This document shows, in pieces, positions 36,610 through 45,143 of a stretch of DNA of 64,000 nucleotides. A program made the translations under genes and the position numbers. This DNA comes from Clostridium acetobutylicum ATCC 824. GTDB lineage: Bacteria; Bacillota; Clostridia; Clostridiales; Clostridiaceae. The notes under the pieces are model-generated. The model ran no database searches. It had not been told where the DNA came from and worked only from the letters and a program-made list of their open reading frames with translations. The DNA lies in the NCBI RefSeq assembly GCF_000008765.1, contig NC_003030.1, forward strand, positions 2,204,001 through 2,268,000, in the 5' to 3' direction. The first letter of the stretch is position 1. Each line of letters starts with the position of its first letter.

Positions 36610-38442
36610 TCACCCTTGTTTCTTATTTAATTTATATACCAAAGCTAAAATTTCAGCCACTGTTTGATACATTTCAGCAGGTATCTGTTCGTCTACTTCA
36701 ACCTTTTTAAATATCAACCTTGCTAGTGGCTTGTTTTCCATTATAGGCACATTGTTTTCTTTTGCAATTTCTTTTATTCTAAGTGCCGTTCTATCTGCTC
36801 CTTTAGCTACCACTGTAGGAGCTTTATCAACTCCCCTCTCATATTTAATTGCAACTGAAATATGAGTAGGGTTTGTAATTACAACCGTAGCATCAGGAAC
36901 CTTACTTAACATCGTTCTTGTTACGATTTCACGCATTCTTTGTCTTCTTTTACCCTTTATTTCTGGGTCTCCCTCTGCCTGTTTAAATTCTTCTTTAACC
37001 TCATGCTTTGTCATCTTCATGTCTTTTTTATACTTATACCTGTTATATACAAAATCAAATCCTGCAATTACTATCATTATAAGAGCTACTATTCTGAAAA
37101 TACTTATTACATAACTTAAATATGCCTGAGGAATATATTGAACCATTAAATTATTCAGATTAGCTATATCGCCATAGTTAGACATAAGAAATTTGTACCC
37201 AACAACTGATAATACTGCAACTACTACTAAATCCTTTAAAAGATTTACTATTGTAGTCATAGAGAATATTCTTTTAAAACCAGAAATAGGATTTAGCTTT
37301 TTTAAATCAGGTTTTATAGGCTCAGTTGTTGTTATCCATCCAGTTTGAGCTATATTGGCTACGATTCCAACGACCATTACTGGCACTCCAAACATAAATA
37401 TAAATTTACCAGCATTCAGAATTACAAATATAATAATCCTTCTTAAATCAAGCTCTGTAAGATTACTGTGTATATATGATTGAAAAAAAGTTTGCATCAT
37501 AACGCCAAGACCATTAAAGAATGTTTGTCCACCGAGCGATATAATAAATGTAATAGCAACAAGTGTTGCAGCAAGAGGAACTTCCTTACTTCTAGCAACC
37601 TGGCCTTTTTTCCTAGCTTCACTCTTCCTCTTAGGGGTTGCTTCTTCAGTTTTATCCGAATCTGCAAAAATAAGCCCTATGGGAACTAATTTATAAAATC
37701 CTTTATATATATCAGGAAGAGATGAAAACGATGTTATTAAAACCTTTGCTATAAGTGGTAAAATTATCATAAGGCAAGTAAGTCCAAGTAGTATCTTTAT
37801 TGGCATACCTAATATCATTACATTTAATTGAGGCACAGTTCTAGACATAAGCCCCATAACTATATCTGTAATTAAAAGCACTAATACAACTGGTAGTGCT
37901 ATTTTGAAACCTATAACAAAGAACTGTACAAATACATTAAATGCCACCATGACACTTTGATCATTTATAACAAATGTACCCAACTTAACTGAATTAAAGC
38001 TGCTTACAAGCTCTTTTATAACTACTTCATGTCCACCTATAGAAAAAAATAAAACCACAGAAAACATATTTAAAAATCTTTCTATCAATGATGCATTACT
38101 TTCACTTGAAGGATCATAAGCTGTCATCATACTGTATCCTATTTGAAAGTCTAAAAATTGTCCGCCTATTTTAACTCCTAAAAACATTAAATTAGCAAAG
38201 AAGCCAAGTATAAGTCCAGTCAAAATCTCACATATACACTGCCATGTATATAGAAAACCATTATTTAATGCACTAACCTGTGATAAATTTATATATGGCA
38301 TTACGAAAAAAGATATACACAATGATAACATTACCTTTACAGTATTTGGAAGCGACTTTGGAAACATAACCTGTAGTGCTATAAAAAATGCGAAAACTCT
38401 TAAAAACACCATAAAGAGCGATGTAAAGTATGCAATATTCAT
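36610..38442 (-). CDS. fliR-flhB: Fused FliR-FlhB flagellar export protein
   Basis: One 610-residue frame holds FliR (about residues 1-258, six membrane segments) followed directly by FlhB. The FlhB part opens with SDKTEEATPKRKSEARKKGQ, has four membrane segments, and carries the self-cleaving NPTH at 524-527. There is no stop or start codon at the joint, so this is a true fusion, known from some clostridia. It joins the core gate subunit to the export switch protein in fixed 1:1 ratio. AGGTGTGAT precedes the ATG. Confidence 0.95.
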   Translation of the reverse strand: MNIAYFTSLFMVFLRVFAFFIALQVMFPKSLPNTVKVMLSLCISFFVMPYINLSQVSALNNGFLYTWQCICEILTGLILGFFANLMFLGVKIGGQFLDFQIGYSMMTAYDPSSESNASLIERFLNMFSVVLFFSIGGHEVVIKELVSSFNSVKLGTFVINDQSVMVAFNVFVQFFVIGFKIALPVVLVLLITDIVMGLMSRTVPQLNVMILGMPIKILLGLTCLMIILPLIAKVLITSFSSLPDIYKGFYKLVPIGLIFADSDKTEEATPKRKSEARKKGQVARSKEVPLAATLVAITFIISLGGQTFFNGLGVMMQTFFQSYIHSNLTELDLRRIIIFVILNAGKFIFMFGVPVMVVGIVANIAQTGWITTTEPIKPDLKKLNPISGFKRIFSMTTIVNLLKDLVVVAVLSVVGYKFLMSNYGDIANLNNLMVQYIPQAYLSYVISIFRIVALIMIVIAGFDFVYNRYKYKKDMKMTKHEVKEEFKQAEGDPEIKGKRRQRMREIVTRTMLSKVPDATVVITNPTHISVAIKYERGVDKAPTVVAKGADRTALRIKEIAKENNVPIMENKPLARLIFKKVEVDEQIPAEMYQTVAEILALVYKLNKKQG

Positions 38443-38452
38443 ATTATCACAC

Positions 38453-38722
38453 CTAACGCGTTATATTAGCAATTACATCAAACATCCTAGTAGTTAGCCC
38501 CATCATCATATGGAGCATCCAACTTCCAGCCAAAAAGCCAACTGCTGCAATAGCTAGAAGTTTTGGAAGAAAAGTAAGTGTTTGTTCCTGAATCTGTGTA
38601 GTTGCTTGAAATATACTTATAAAAAGACCTATTATTATAGACACTATGAGCATAGGAGCAGAAACAATAAGACCTGTAGTTATTGCATCCTTCATTATTT
38701 TAATTATCATATTCTCACTCAT
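38453..38722 (-). CDS. fliQ: Flagellar export gate protein FliQ
   Basis: An 89-residue, two-helix membrane protein of normal FliQ length, with VSAPMLIVSIIIGLFISIFQATTQ-type first helix and PKLLAIAAVGFLAGSWML second helix. The ATG at 38722 has GGAGGGTGA upstream, which overlaps the fliP stop; the GTG at 38731 is too close. It lies between fliP and fliR-flhB in the usual P-Q-R-B order. Confidence 0.95.
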   Translation of the reverse strand: MSENMIIKIMKDAITTGLIVSAPMLIVSIIIGLFISIFQATTQIQEQTLTFLPKLLAIAAVGFLAGSWMLHMMMGLTTRMFDVIANITR

Positions 38723-38727
38723 TTTAA

Positions 38728-39513
38728 TCACCCTCCAAAACTTAAGACAAGAGATTTAACTATAAGATACCATCCATCTACCATTATAAACAAAAGAAGT
38801 TTAAATGGCATAGAGACCATAACTGGTGGAAGCATCATCATACCCATTGACATAAGAATACTTGCAACAACCAAATCTATTATAAGAAATGGTATATATA
38901 ATAAAAATCCTATTGTAAATGCAGTCTTAAGTTCACTTATAATAAACGCTGGAACTATATCGTGAAAAGGAACTGTGTCCTTTGTAATTTTCCCTGACTG
39001 ATTATCTAAATCAATAAATAATTTCAAATCCTTTTGATAGGTTTGCTTGTACATAAATGTTCTAAGAGGCTTTTCCATTTCTAAAAGAGCCTGCTGCTGA
39101 CTTATTGACTTGTTTAAATAAGGCTGAATTGCATTTTTATTTATTTGTTTATATGTTGGCATCATAATAAACATAGTTAAAAATAAAGCCAAGCCTATAA
39201 GTACCTGATTAGGTGGTGACTGCTGTGTTCCCATAGAAGTTCTTAAAAATCCCAATACTACTATTATTCTTGTAAAACTTGTCATCATCATTATTATTGA
39301 AGGAAGTAAAGTAATAACAGTAAGTACTAAAAGAAGTTTTATATTATCTACAAAATCCTTAGGATTGTTAGAATTCGCATTGTCAACTGAAATATTGACT
39401 TTAGGTATCTGTATTGTACTTGCAGTATCAACTGGTGCTGCATGAGCCCTAGCTCCAAGAAAAGCAAGGAATACCAAAAATACAGCAAGCATGATAAAAC
39501 TTTTCTTTTTCAT
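38728..39513 (-). CDS. fliP: Flagellar export gate protein FliP
   Basis: A 261-residue protein with a cleavable signal peptide (ending ARAHA near residue 25) and four membrane segments. FliP motifs LLVLTVITLLPSIIMMMTSFTRI and MGMMMLPPVMVSMPFKLLLF are clear. With FliQ and FliR it forms the export channel. AAAGGAAG precedes the ATG, just one base after fliO. Confidence 0.96.
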   Translation of the reverse strand: MKKKSFIMLAVFLVFLAFLGARAHAAPVDTASTIQIPKVNISVDNANSNNPKDFVDNIKLLLVLTVITLLPSIIMMMTSFTRIIVVLGFLRTSMGTQQSPPNQVLIGLALFLTMFIMMPTYKQINKNAIQPYLNKSISQQQALLEMEKPLRTFMYKQTYQKDLKLFIDLDNQSGKITKDTVPFHDIVPAFIISELKTAFTIGFLLYIPFLIIDLVVASILMSMGMMMLPPVMVSMPFKLLLFIMVDGWYLIVKSLVLSFGG

Positions 39514-39514
39514 A

Positions 39515-39868
39515 TTATTCTTCCTTTTTATTCTTAAGTTTGTTTTTAATACTTAAAATAAATTCATTTAAATTTTTATATTCAGGAATGCTTTTACTTT
39601 CATTTAACATACAAAGTTCCTCATCGGTAAGTTCTTTAAGAATCTCAACCTTACCTTGAGTACTAGAAAGTACATAAGCCTTATCACCCATTTGAGCAAC
39701 TAAAATGCTATTTTCCTTAGAAATAGGTGTCTTCTCAAGTATTTTTAAAAACCTACCATTTTGCATGTTTTGAAGTTTACTTCCACCATATTTCAACGAT
39801 AAATATATTAGGAATATAACTAGTGGTAAAAATATTATTATTTTTAGTAGCATAAAAAAGATTTCCAT
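39515..39868 (-). CDS. fliO: Flagellar assembly protein FliO/FliZ
   Basis: A 117-residue protein with one N-terminal membrane segment (about 8-26) and a short cytoplasmic domain whose GGSKLQNMQNGRFLKILEKTPIS and AQMGDKAYVLS segments fit FliO. FliO is a scaffold for assembling the FliP ring. TAGGATGG precedes the ATG. Confidence 0.85.
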   Translation of the reverse strand: MEIFFMLLKIIIFLPLVIFLIYLSLKYGGSKLQNMQNGRFLKILEKTPISKENSILVAQMGDKAYVLSSTQGKVEILKELTDEELCMLNESKSIPEYKNLNEFILSIKNKLKNKKEE

Positions 39869-39896
39869 TGCAATACCATCCTAATTTATTCTATTA

Positions 39897-40418
39897 TTAT
39901 TGCTGAATAACTAAGTTTGAAAAATAAACATTATCAATTTGACCATTTTTAAGATGAGGGTTTATTCCTTCTTTTATTTCTTTTTTCATTTGATCAATTC
40001 CTGTAGGAGTAAAATCAGCTGCTTTCTTACTTCTCAAAACATTAACTATTATATCTCTCATAATTGGTGTTTTAATGTCTTCCTTCGTATCTTCAAGTTC
40101 TTCTTTAAGTTTTGAGTTTTTAGAACTATATCCAACTGCAACTGTAACTTTTATATATTTAGCTCCATCTGTATCTGCAAGATTGGTTAAAATCTCTTCA
40201 AAGCTATAGGTATTTTCTTCAACATTTGCTTCAGTAGTAGTTGCTGCATTTGTTGCTGTTGTGTTTGTCGATGTTGGAGATTTTTTTGAAAACACAAAGA
40301 AATATGCAAGTGCTGCTGCTATAAATACTACAATTATTACCATAAGTAGTATTATTATGATTTTTGACTTTCCTCCACCTTTTTCCCCTTTATCTTTCTT
40401 TTTTTCACTCATAATCAC
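39897..40418 (-). CDS. fliL: Flagellar basal body-associated protein FliL
   Basis: A 173-residue protein with a lysine-rich cytoplasmic start, one membrane segment (about 19-42), a Thr/Ala/Asn-rich linker and the extracytoplasmic FliL domain ending VYFSNLVIQ. FliL surrounds the stator units. I keep the GTG start at 40418, about 6 bases after GGAGG; an ATG two codons later would have longer spacing. In most firmicutes fliM and fliY follow; here fliO follows directly. Confidence 0.9.
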   Translation of the reverse strand: MIMSEKKKDKGEKGGGKSKIIIILLMVIIVVFIAAALAYFFVFSKKSPTSTNTTATNAATTTEANVEENTYSFEEILTNLADTDGAKYIKVTVAVGYSSKNSKLKEELEDTKEDIKTPIMRDIIVNVLRSKKAADFTPTGIDQMKKEIKEGINPHLKNGQIDNVYFSNLVIQQ

Positions 40419-40430
40419 TCGTTCCCTCCT

Positions 40431-40452
40431 ATAGTATACATATAGTATACAT
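40431..40452 (-). repeat. Tandem 11-bp direct repeat before fliL
   Basis: ATAGTATACAT occurs twice in perfect tandem (40431-40441, 40442-40452), each with a GTATAC palindrome. It lies immediately upstream of the fliL ribosome binding site. Confidence 0.7.
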
Positions 40453-40475
40453 AATTTTTATGTCTAATCCTATGC

Positions 40476-40670
40476 TTATTTAAAGGTTCCGCTAACTATT
40501 TTTTTCTTAAATTCTATAATTTTATTTATAACCTCATCTATACTCTCTTCAACAATATACTTGTTGCCGTTTATAAGCGTTATAACTGTCTCCGGTACCT
40601 CTTCTATTTTTTCTATTTTTTCATCATTAAGTATCAATTCTTTTCCATTCATACCAGTAAGATTTATCAT
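40476..40670 (-). CDS. flbD: Flagellar protein FlbD
   Basis: A 64-residue protein of the short FlbD/SwrD family, with MINLTGMNGKELILNDEKIEKIEEVPETVITLINGNKYIVEE-type sequence read in pieces: INLTGMNGKE, PETVITLINGNKYIV. Bacillus SwrD raises motor torque. GAGGTGAG precedes the ATG. motA and motB, often next to it, are absent. Confidence 0.9.
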   Translation of the reverse strand: MINLTGMNGKELILNDEKIEKIEEVPETVITLINGNKYIVEESIDEVINKIIEFKKKIVSGTFK

Positions 40671-40697
40671 TAACTCACCTCTATATTTTTGAATTAT

Positions 40698-40731
40698 GGA
40701 AACTTGATAAAAAAATTTTTATCAAGTTTCC
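40698..40731 (-). repeat. 15-bp perfect hairpin after flgE
   Basis: GGAAACTTGATAAAA (40698-40712) and its exact complement (40717-40731) have a 4-base loop. On the minus strand no U-run follows, so it is more likely an mRNA-stabilising or processing element than a full terminator. Confidence 0.75.
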
Positions 40732-40749
40732 TTTAATTTGATACTCTAA

Positions 40750-42021
40750 CTATCTCTTAAGATTTACTAAATCCTGAAGTATTTCGTCACTTGTAGTTAT
40801 TATTTTACCATTTGCTTGATAAGCTCTACTTGCAACTATCATATCTGAAAATTGTTGAGCTAAATCAACATTTGACATTTCAAGTGCTCCACTATACATC
40901 TTTCCATAACCACCACTGTTATCTTCCTTCTTTGCTGAAGAAATGAAAGTAGGATCAAGTTTATTACTGTAAGCACCACTACGTACCATAGGCTGACCAG
41001 AACTTGCTGAAGGCTTAACATAGTTTCCACCTTCTTTTTCAAGTCCTCCTGCATTTGTAAATGAAGACATAGCTATTTGCCCTATAGCAGCTGCTGATCC
41101 ATTATCAAGATTTGCTGTTATAACTCCATCTTGCCCTATAGAAAATCCTTTTACCTTTAATTCCTGTGTTGAATAAACAGCATTTCCAGATGCATCACGG
41201 GTTGCTGTTACCTTTGTAACTGTAGGTGGTATTTTTAAGGTATGAAGATATCTATTATCTGCTCTTAAATCAACATCATTTGCATCTACAAAGGCAACGT
41301 CTCCTTTTTTTATTGTAGCTGTACCAGATCCAGAAGGATTTTTATCTACAGCGGCTACGATTGATTTATTTAAATCGTCTCCTCCTTCTGCAGCTATATA
41401 AGTAGCAGCATTTTCATCACTACCAGCCATTGTTGTCTCATCTTGAGCTCCTGATATACTTACAAAGTTACCATATATATTCTTTGTTTTATCTGCACTG
41501 TCCTCATACAATGTATTTCTTCCTACCATAGAATACCCTAAAACTTTTCTACCATCCGCAGTAACCAAATTTCCTTCATTGTCTAGATTAAAAGATCCAT
41601 CTCTTGTATATGAAATATCTGTACCTGATGGTGTTGAAGTTATTGAGTGATCAGTTGTAGAAACGTTAATGCATTCTGATTCATCAGCCATATTTGCACC
41701 AGAAGCAACCATGAAGTACCCATCTCCATCCGTGATTGCAACATCCAAATTTCTACCTGTTGTATTAACGCTTCCAGAAGCTGTATTAGTGATTATTGCT
41801 GAAGAATTAACTCCAAGGGTAATCTGCTCTGGATTAACACCACCATAGTTTGCTGTTGCTCCTGAAGCTCCCTTTATAGTTTCACTAATTGCATCTGAAA
41901 AATTAATTGACTGACTTTTGTAGGCTGTTGTACTTGAGTTTGCTATATTACTACCTACTATATCTAATTTATTTTGGTTAACTTTAAGACCACTTATACC
42001 TGAAGTCATTGCTCTTAACAT
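40750..42021 (-). CDS. flgE: Flagellar hook protein FlgE
   Basis: A 423-residue axial protein: N-terminal SNIANSSTTAYKSQSINFSD, central DGDGYFMVASG, and C-terminal NVDLAQQFSDMIVASRAYQANGKIITTSDEI. It polymerises into the hook. The length is typical for Gram-positive FlgE. AGGAGGT precedes the ATG. It follows the TIGR02530-type protein and FlgD, its assembly factors. Confidence 0.95.
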   Translation of the reverse strand: MLRAMTSGISGLKVNQNKLDIVGSNIANSSTTAYKSQSINFSDAISETIKGASGATANYGGVNPEQITLGVNSSAIITNTASGSVNTTGRNLDVAITDGDGYFMVASGANMADESECINVSTTDHSITSTPSGTDISYTRDGSFNLDNEGNLVTADGRKVLGYSMVGRNTLYEDSADKTKNIYGNFVSISGAQDETTMAGSDENAATYIAAEGGDDLNKSIVAAVDKNPSGSGTATIKKGDVAFVDANDVDLRADNRYLHTLKIPPTVTKVTATRDASGNAVYSTQELKVKGFSIGQDGVITANLDNGSAAAIGQIAMSSFTNAGGLEKEGGNYVKPSASSGQPMVRSGAYSNKLDPTFISSAKKEDNSGGYGKMYSGALEMSNVDLAQQFSDMIVASRAYQANGKIITTSDEILQDLVNLKR

Positions 42022-42109
42022 AAATTCTACCTCCTAATTTTTATATGATAAGCATAGCTTTAGTTTTGCTTCCTTCATTCCACAAAACAAGCCCCCTATA
42101 AAGGTCCAG

Positions 42110-42508
42110 CTATAATAAAACCACGCTATCTATATTAGTAAATACATTCCCTTTACTACTGCCTTTGTCTACAGCAGTAACTATAGTTCTATTTTTTATG
42201 CTAGCAACCAACGCCACATCCTTGTAAAAAATCAAACAGTCCTTTGCTCCTTTATCGTGTGCCTTATTGATTCCATCATTTATCTTTTTCATATCAGCTT
42301 CAGTAAAATCAATATTCCTAGATTTTAGTCTTTCAGCAGCATGATGTGAAATAGTAAATTCATTCTGCTTTTTAATACTGCTATCTAAAATACTTTCAAA
42401 GTCATTTAAAGAGTTATTTGAAGCTTTTATGTTCGAAGTATTATTCACATAATAATTAGCTATATCTTGTGTTTGAAACAACTTTCCATTTACAACTCTA
42501 TAACTCAT
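42110..42508 (-). CDS. Flagellar operon protein, TIGR02530 family
   Basis: A 132-residue cytoplasmic protein of the conserved firmicute flagellar family found between flgD and flgE. The core FTISHHAAERLKSRNIDF and the ending VFTNIDSVVLL are typical. No biochemical role is established; position suggests hook assembly. CAGGTGAT precedes the ATG. The 88-base gap to flgE shows no clear signal. Confidence 0.88.
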   Translation of the reverse strand: MSYRVVNGKLFQTQDIANYYVNNTSNIKASNNSLNDFESILDSSIKKQNEFTISHHAAERLKSRNIDFTEADMKKINDGINKAHDKGAKDCLIFYKDVALVASIKNRTIVTAVDKGSSKGNVFTNIDSVVLL

Positions 42509-42555
42509 ATATAATCACCTGCACTTAAGCTCTTCATAGATAATCTAGTATACCC

Positions 42556-43275
42556 TTATGTCGAAGAAGAAGTATTACTTGTAGTACTCGATGAACTTGA
42601 GGTATCGCTCTTTGATGCAACTTGGTCATCTATTTGCTTTTGAGTTGTATCATATATATTATCCTTAAGAGCAGAAACGCTATTAACCTGACTATAATCA
42701 AAAGCTATTACCTTATATACATCTTGAGTTTTATACATAATGTTGCCATTTGAATCCTTAACAACATTTCCATTTGAATCTGTTTGTGGTACCGTTTCTG
42801 TTTCATACTCAATGTTTCCCTTTGAGTCTCTAACTACATTTCCATTTCCATCAACTTTTTCTTGACGAACATAATTACCATTACTATCAATTAATTTAAC
42901 ATATATTTGAATGGTATCCCCATTTTTAGTTACCTTTTGAACTTCTCCTCTATATGGCACGCCATCAGGGTCATACTGTTTTAAAGTAACCGTTCCTCCC
43001 ATAAGTGATGATGCACCACTAAAGGTCATGGTTCTGTTCAAATTAGTCATTTGTTCTAAGTTTGAAAATTGAGCTAACTGAGCTATATACTGTGTTGAAT
43101 CCTGCTGACTTGTAGGGTCCTGGTGAGACATTTCCGCAATAAGTATTTTTAAAAATGCATCTTGCCCTAATGTATTACCCGCATTACGAACTATTTGGGT
43201 TCCACCAGCAGTTTTACTATTTTCCGTAATAGTGACTGTACTTAAGTCATTAAGCGGATTAGTAGTATTTGCCAT
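42556..43275 (-). CDS. flgD: Flagellar hook assembly scaffold FlgD
   Basis: A 239-residue hook-capping protein. The conserved N-terminal part reads LGQDAFLKILIAEMSHQDP, with AQLAQFSNLEQM. A Gly-Asn-rich segment at residues 130-184 contains duplicated DGNGNVVRDSKGNIEYETE (142-160) and DSNGNVVKDSNGNIMYKTQ (166-184). A Ser/Thr-rich tail ends the protein. AGGAGGTG precedes the ATG. It lies 11 bases after fliK. Confidence 0.94.
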   Translation of the reverse strand: MANTTNPLNDLSTVTITENSKTAGGTQIVRNAGNTLGQDAFLKILIAEMSHQDPTSQQDSTQYIAQLAQFSNLEQMTNLNRTMTFSGASSLMGGTVTLKQYDPDGVPYRGEVQKVTKNGDTIQIYVKLIDSNGNYVRQEKVDGNGNVVRDSKGNIEYETETVPQTDSNGNVVKDSNGNIMYKTQDVYKVIAFDYSQVNSVSALKDNIYDTTQKQIDDQVASKSDTSSSSSTTSNTSSST

Positions 43276-43286
43276 TAAAACACCTC

Positions 43287-44684
43287 CTATGCAAGCATAT
43301 TTAATTTATTAAGAGAACTATTGTCTGATGAATTATTTATTGCGTCATCACTTTCAGTATCTATTTTTATATTCTTATTACTGTTATTTTTCTGATTTTC
43401 TTTATTTTTCTCGTTAGATTCTTTATCTTGTCCAGAGAAAAAAGTAGTATCATCATTATACACATTCACAGAAAAAGCTTGTATTTTTATATTTTGTTCA
43501 TTTAAGTTTTTATTCATTTCATTGAGATTTGAATTTAAAAGATTATAAGCATCTTTATTTGAAGTTGTAAGCTCTGCCTTCATAACTCCAGCCTCAGAAG
43601 TTAGCTTTATAATAACTTCTCCAAGTTCTTTAGGATTAATTTTTACAGTTAACTCTTTGATGTTATTATTCTCCATAAACTTAACTGATTTTATCATATC
43701 CTCTACAAAAGTAACCCTATTTGCAGTCATTACCTTTGCATCTCCTTGAACTTCAACTGCACTACTAGAAAATTGATTCATAAAAGCAGTAACCTTTGAA
43801 AATTGACTTTCAGTGTTGTCATCCTTTGATATAAGGTTTTTAAGAAAATTTTCGCTAGAATCTCCACTCTTAGCTTGTTCATTTGTACTATCTGAATCAT
43901 AAGAAGCCTTTGTATTTTCCTTATTGCTTCCTAAAACACTACTGCCAGCCTGATCCAACGTTCCTTTATCTTCAAAATCATTATCAAATTTAGAAGAGCT
44001 AGAATTTAGAGCATCACTACCATTTAGTTTTTTCTTTAATGAATCAATAATGTCTCTTATTAATTTTTCTTTCTCAGCTAAAGATGAATTGTCTGTTCCA
44101 CTTAATGCACTATCAAGAGTTTTTAATAAATCTTTACCAGAATTATTTTTTAGTAGTTCTTTAATATCATGCATTACCTTCATTAGCTTATCCTGCACTT
44201 CATCTGAAATACCAAGTGCTTTCATAGCTTTTTTTAATTCATCGTCACTACAAGCGCCATTACCTTTAATCAACATTTCAAGCATCTGCTGAATAAGTGA
44301 CATATCAGTTTTACCATCTTTAATATCCTTTAACAAATCCTCTAAATCGCCATTAAGCTTAGACACTATCTTCTTAATTTCTTTTTCATCAGCATCATTT
44401 GCCTCCGATACATTACTATGCTTATTAGAAGCAGTGCTTGTTTTATCTGATTTTGAAGTTTTATCGCTGCTTAAATTTCTGTTTGAATACCTATCATTAT
44501 CAGATTCATTATCGGAATCAGTATCTTTTTGATTAACATTTTTTGTATCATCATTATTTTGTAGAGATTTAACTTTTAAAACATCTTCAAAAGATGTATT
44601 TTTTGAATTGCTACTATCTTTAGATTTGAATTCATACGAATCTTTTTCTGAAATCCCAATACCTTTAACATTAACCATAACCAT
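43287..44684 (-). CDS. fliK: Flagellar hook-length control protein FliK
   Basis: A 465-residue protein with a long Ser/Asp/Lys/Asn-rich disordered N-terminal ruler (about 1-300) and the C-terminal Flg_hook domain (about 330-410) with IKELTVKINPKELGEVIIKLTSEAG. FliK measures hook length and switches export specificity through FlhB. GAGG lies seven bases before the ATG. The N-terminal ruler is low in complexity and not conserved. Confidence 0.9.
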   Translation of the reverse strand: MVMVNVKGIGISEKDSYEFKSKDSSNSKNTSFEDVLKVKSLQNNDDTKNVNQKDTDSDNESDNDRYSNRNLSSDKTSKSDKTSTASNKHSNVSEANDADEKEIKKIVSKLNGDLEDLLKDIKDGKTDMSLIQQMLEMLIKGNGACSDDELKKAMKALGISDEVQDKLMKVMHDIKELLKNNSGKDLLKTLDSALSGTDNSSLAEKEKLIRDIIDSLKKKLNGSDALNSSSSKFDNDFEDKGTLDQAGSSVLGSNKENTKASYDSDSTNEQAKSGDSSENFLKNLISKDDNTESQFSKVTAFMNQFSSSAVEVQGDAKVMTANRVTFVEDMIKSVKFMENNNIKELTVKINPKELGEVIIKLTSEAGVMKAELTTSNKDAYNLLNSNLNEMNKNLNEQNIKIQAFSVNVYNDDTTFFSGQDKESNEKNKENQKNNSNKNIKIDTESDDAINNSSDNSSLNKLNMLA

Positions 44685-44693
44685 TCTCTATCC

Positions 44694-45131
44694 TCACCCC
44701 CTTTCAATGTTCCTAATAAAGCTATATAAAGCTAATTCATCATTAACTCTCTGCTCTTTTAAATTCTCATTTTTCTCAAATTCTAACTTTTGCTTGTCTT
44801 TTAAAACTTCTACAGTTTTTCTTTCGACCTGCTTTTTTATAAGAACATTTCTTTTATCTTCAACTACTTTTTTCTGTTTTTCAAGATTATCACTAGCTTC
44901 GTCAATAAGAACATTTAATGCATTTAGATAATTTTGTGTTATCTTTTGTTCTATTACTGTACCAGATAATCTTTTAAGGGAATATTCATGATAATTTTCA
45001 GTCATACTTAGTAAGTTCTTCTCAATTTCCTTTTTTACATCCTGAGATTTTTTAAACTCTATTTTACTCTCCTCTTCCTTTTGAATCCTTAGATCCAAAA
45101 GTTTTTGAAGTCTAAAACCAAATCCAGCCAT
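44694..45131 (-). CDS. fliJ: Flagellar export chaperone FliJ
   Basis: A 145-residue, almost wholly coiled-coil protein starting MAGFGFRLQKLLDLRIQKEEE, the standard FliJ opening. FliJ sits in the export ATPase ring like a rotor shaft and contacts FlhA. GAGGAAGTGA precedes the ATG. It lies between fliI and fliK in the usual order. Confidence 0.92.
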   Translation of the reverse strand: MAGFGFRLQKLLDLRIQKEEESKIEFKKSQDVKKEIEKNLLSMTENYHEYSLKRLSGTVIEQKITQNYLNALNVLIDEASDNLEKQKKVVEDKRNVLIKKQVERKTVEVLKDKQKLEFEKNENLKEQRVNDELALYSFIRNIERG

Positions 45132-45143
45132 AATTCACTTCCT

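Noticed and set aside
40860-41054. A 64-codon minus-strand frame within flgE
   Set aside because: It lies in another frame of the conserved flgE C-terminal region and lacks its own signals.
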